This document shows, one piece after another, positions 62,128 to 64,000 of a DNA stretch of 64,000 bases. A model generated the notes under the pieces. That model saw nothing but the letters and a program-made list of their open reading frames with translations. It did not search any database and was not told where the DNA came from. Position 1 is the first letter of the stretch. The number at the start of each line of letters is the position of its first letter. The translations under genes were made by a program, and so were the position numbers. The stretch is from an uncultured Oscillospiraceae bacterium. GTDB taxonomy: Bacteria; Bacillota; Clostridia; Oscillospirales; Oscillospiraceae. Where the stretch lies: positions 216,525 to 280,524 of the forward strand of contig CAKUHB010000001.1 of NCBI GenBank assembly GCA_934655875.1, in the 5' to 3' direction.

Positions 62128-63399
62128 ATGGCAATGCGGGTTTGGCTTTACGCGCGGCTGTCCAACGACGATGATCCGGCACAGAATTCCCTGCAAAATC
62201 AACAGGCGATCTGCTGTGCCTTTGCAGAAAAGAAAGGCTGGACGATCGCCGGCAGTTCCGCCGATGATAACATCAGTGGCATGAATTTCAGCCGCCGTGG
62301 GCTGGATATGCTCACGGCGGCTGTTCAGGCGAAACAGATTGATGCAGTCCTTGTGAAAGACCTGTCTAGGCTTGGTCGTCATAGAACCCAAACCGCATTG
62401 TTTATTGATTTTCTGCGCGAAAACCAAGTCCGCGTGATCTCCGTAACGGAGGGTGTGGATACTTTCTGTGAGGAGGACGACCTCATGATCGGCGTCCGCG
62501 GCTTGATGAATGATTATTACGCAAAGGATATCGGAAAGAAAATCCGTGCGGGCTACCGGCAGAAGCAGAAAGAGGGGCTCGTGATCACGCCGCCCTTCGG
62601 ATACTGGAAGGATCGAAATACAAATCAGGTTTTGGTGTATCCGGAAGCGGCGGAGACGGTACAGCTTATCTACGCTCTGTATTTACAGGGCTGCGGACAG
62701 AAAGAGATCACCCGGTGGCTTAATACTGAGGGGCGAAAAACACCGGCGCAGCTCCGGGCTGAACGGTGCGGCAGAGAAGTCCGGCATACGCACAAAACCC
62801 GTGACGGTCAGTTCCTATGGACATATGCCAGTGTGAAAAACGTGCTGGCGGAGGAAGCCTATACCGGCGTTCTGGTCAATCACCGCAGGGAATATCTCGG
62901 CGGCAAAGCGCGAGCTGTCTGCGAAGCGGACTGGCTTCGTCACGAGAATTTCTATCCGGTTATCATTGAAAAAGCAATCTGGCAGCAAGTCCAGACGCGG
63001 CTGAAACAGCAGGCGCGTCCGGCGGTCAACAATCGTACAAAGCACCGTTATGCCGGGCTACTGACCTGTCAGGAATGTGGGAACGTATTCAGTCCCATGA
63101 TCCGTTACTGGAACGGCAGCCGCCGTGTGGAATACGTCTGCCGGGGATACCAACGGAACGGGAAAGGTTATTGCAGCTCTCACCGGATTCACGAGGAGGT
63201 TTTGGATAAAGCCGTTTGGGATCACGCGAAAAAGCTGCGGGAACAGTATGCAGCCGAACTGAAAAAGGTCACACAGTTGCAAAAACAGTGGGCATTGAGG
63301 AAACCAGTCCTCGATGCCCACTGTTTGACTTTGCAGAAAGAAATTTTGAGATTGGAGCAGGAAGTCGACGAACTGGTGATGGAAAAAATACAGATATAA
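62128..63399 (+). CDS. Large serine recombinase 2, lacking the C-terminal coiled-coil extension
   Basis: A 423-residue recombinase closely related in plan to the preceding one: catalytic serine in YARLSNDDD (residue 12), KDLSRLGRHRTQTALF, PPFGYWKDRNTN and the zinc ribbon CQECGNVFSPM. It ends at ELVMEKIQI, a point which aligns with ILMERIRD of recombinase 1, so about 130 residues including the main coiled coil and tail are absent. It may act as a partner protein with recombinase 1 or have lost one function. Confidence 0.9.
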   Translation: MAMRVWLYARLSNDDDPAQNSLQNQQAICCAFAEKKGWTIAGSSADDNISGMNFSRRGLDMLTAAVQAKQIDAVLVKDLSRLGRHRTQTALFIDFLRENQVRVISVTEGVDTFCEEDDLMIGVRGLMNDYYAKDIGKKIRAGYRQKQKEGLVITPPFGYWKDRNTNQVLVYPEAAETVQLIYALYLQGCGQKEITRWLNTEGRKTPAQLRAERCGREVRHTHKTRDGQFLWTYASVKNVLAEEAYTGVLVNHRREYLGGKARAVCEADWLRHENFYPVIIEKAIWQQVQTRLKQQARPAVNNRTKHRYAGLLTCQECGNVFSPMIRYWNGSRRVEYVCRGYQRNGKGYCSSHRIHEEVLDKAVWDHAKKLREQYAAELKKVTQLQKQWALRKPVLDAHCLTLQKEILRLEQEVDELVMEKIQI

Positions 63400-63431
63400 A
63401 AAACAAGTATTTTTACTGAAGTAACAATAGC

Positions 63432-63469
63432 AACCGACCTGCATTTTTATCACAAAATGCAGGTCGGTC
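63432..63469. terminator. Bidirectional terminator between recombinase 2 and tRNA-Leu
   Basis: ACCGACCTGCATTTT pairs with AAAATGCAGGTCGGT. It lies three bases after the CCA end of the minus-strand tRNA and after the plus-strand recombinase. Confidence 0.85.
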
Positions 63470-63471
63470 GC

Positions 63472-63556
63472 TGGTACGGGTAGTGGGACTCGAACCCACA
63501 CGCCTCACGGCAGAGGAACCTAAATCCTCCGAGTCTACCATTTCCACCATACCCGC
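63472..63556 (-). tRNA. tRNA-Leu(UAG), element-borne
   Basis: The 85-nt gene folds as a leucine tRNA: acceptor GCGGGTA with TACCCGT (a G-U at the first pair), D arm GGTGGAAATGGTAGACT, anticodon stem GAGGA/TCCTC with loop TTTAGGT (anticodon UAG), long variable arm, T arm GTGGG/CCCAC, and encoded CCA. It is intact and lies just inside the right end of the element. It can replace the tRNA-Leu(UAG) that the insertion broke. Confidence 0.95.
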
Positions 63557-63948
63557 AGATATGAGCGGCAGGGATACCTGCAGCTATTTTGTTGTCCTCT
63601 GTTTTTACACGGCGAGGGAAACCGTGGCGGAGCGTAACGCTTGATCCGCGTTTATAAAAACAGGCGAGCCTGCTTTTACCGAAGAATGTCCGCGGCGAGG
63701 ATGGCGCAAAAACCTTTCACCAAGGTGACATCACCTAAATCCTCCGAGTCTACCATTTCCACCATACCCGCAGATATGAGCGGCAGGGATACCTGCAGCT
63801 ATTTTGTTGTCCTCTGTTTTTACACGGCGAGGGAAACCGTGGCGGAGCGTAACGCTTGATCCGCGTTTATAAAAACAGGCGAGCCTGCTTTTACCGAAGA
63901 ATGTCCGCGGCGAGGATGGCGCAAAAACCTTTCACCAAGGTGACATCA
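63519..63948. repeat. Perfect 215-bp tandem duplication (two units)
   Basis: Units 63519-63733 and 63734-63948 are identical by eye. Each has the 5' half of the element tRNA-Leu (minus strand, to the core TTTAGG), about 150 bp of spacer, and a right attachment arm. The first unit belongs to the intact tRNA; the second has only its 5' half (63734-63771) fused to an attachment arm. Confidence 0.95.
63711..63738. other. Internal hybrid attachment site (element arm joined to tRNA-Leu 2)
   Basis: The 26-bp right arm ending TGACATCACCT is followed by the core AA and by the 5' half of the element's own tRNA-Leu. This is the product expected if the same recombination had occurred in that tRNA. Confidence 0.85.
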
Positions 63949-63953
63949 CCTAA
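63926..63953. other. Right attachment arm and core of the element
   Basis: The arm AACCTTTCACC...CATCACCT (63926-63951) and core AA (63952-63953) are followed by the 5' half of the host tRNA-Leu. Joined to the left arm it forms a perfect dyad of two 26-bp arms around TT. Confidence 0.9.
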
Positions 63954-63986
63954 ATCCATCGTGTCTGCCAATTCCACCACGGGCGC
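63949..63986 (-). pseudogene. 5' half of tRNA-Leu(UAG) split by the mobile element
   Basis: On the minus strand it reads GCGCCCG (acceptor), a normal D arm, ATGGA (5' anticodon stem) and TTTAGG. All these match the 3' half at 48226-48276 in pairing. The host promoter would lie to the right, outside the window. Confidence 0.92.
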
Positions 63987-64000
63987 ATACAAACAGCCTA

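Larger units (their letters stand above)
48276..63951. mobile_element. 15.7-kb integrative mobilizable element in tRNA-Leu(UAG), serine-recombinase type
   Basis: The element is bounded by 26-bp inverted arms beside a shared TT/AA dinucleotide in the anticodon loop of tRNA-Leu. From right to left it holds its own tRNA-Leu, two serine recombinases, a small protein, relaxase with an overlapping gene, MobC, a candidate oriT, a RepA-like ATPase with iteron-like repeats and a DUF6076 gene. The left half is cargo for peptide or metabolite use (M29, OPT, AroM, DUF1177, M20, LysR). It lacks type IV secretion genes, so it should be mobilizable rather than self-conjugative. Left and right limits are read directly from the split tRNA. 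Confidence 0.9.

Overview
The window is about 60 percent GC and reads like a strictly anaerobic, gut-type Clostridia genome, most likely of the Oscillospiraceae kind (Flavonifractor, Oscillibacter, Intestinimonas or a relative). The grounds are a Flx-Hdr electron-bifurcating cluster, a monomeric [FeFe] hydrogenase, a four-domain flavodiiron protein, a FabK-type fatty-acid operon, and the short GC-rich intergenic repeats common in that group. The genus is inference; no marker gene fixes it.

Positions 1-9167 hold a minus-strand energy-metabolism operon. A malate/lactate dehydrogenase (with arginine at the specificity position) and class II fumarase come first, then hdrB-hdrC-hdrA-flxD-flxC-flxB-flxA. 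flxA runs off the window. A LysR regulator lies upstream, with a large palindrome in front of the dehydrogenase. Positions 9254-14440 hold a histidine kinase/response regulator pair divergent from a membrane HtrA protease, with matching CTGAAA boxes between them, and an [FeFe] hydrogenase. Positions 14588-25226 hold small membrane proteins, a flavodiiron protein, a PepD dipeptidase, a J-domain protein with DnaK, a sugar-ABC ATPase with a long structured leader, a Nudix hydrolase and a DUF523 protein, separated by repeats and hairpins.

Positions 25296-36864 are a type II fatty-acid synthesis operon (acpP-fabK-fabD-fabG-accB-fabZ-accC-accD-accA-fabF-fabF2-acyl ligase). A divergent TetR gene and three evenly spaced GTTATCnnTGATAAC operators in the leader suggest its control. 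No fabH is present.

Positions 36943-48164 look rearranged. A 5'-truncated ArsR regulator abuts a 5'-truncated BspA/SLH surface protein head to head at about 37887. A 5'-truncated DUF4340 gene abuts the C-terminal part of feoB head to head at about 44500. Between them lie a xylulokinase and a fucose-isomerase-like gene. To the right are feoC-like and FeoB-associated genes, a DUF2268 protease with a MerR/TipAS regulator under a MerR-type promoter, and a recombinase remnant.

The most striking feature is a 15.7-kb element (48276-63951) inserted in the anticodon loop of a minus-strand tRNA-Leu(UAG) gene. The 3' half of the tRNA is at 48226-48276 and the 5' half at 63949-63986; joined, they make a perfect cloverleaf. 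The element ends are 26-bp inverted arms that reconstruct a symmetrical attP around a TT dinucleotide, as expected for a large serine recombinase. It encodes two tandem serine recombinases, a relaxase whose gene contains a second, overlapping gene, MobC, a RepA-like ATPase, and a DUF6076 protein. Its cargo is an OPT transporter with AroM, DUF1177, M29 and M20 peptidase genes and a LysR regulator. It carries its own complete tRNA-Leu(UAG), placed so that it sits downstream of the broken host tRNA gene. A perfect 215-bp tandem duplication containing a second hybrid attachment site records an earlier insertion into the element's own tRNA.
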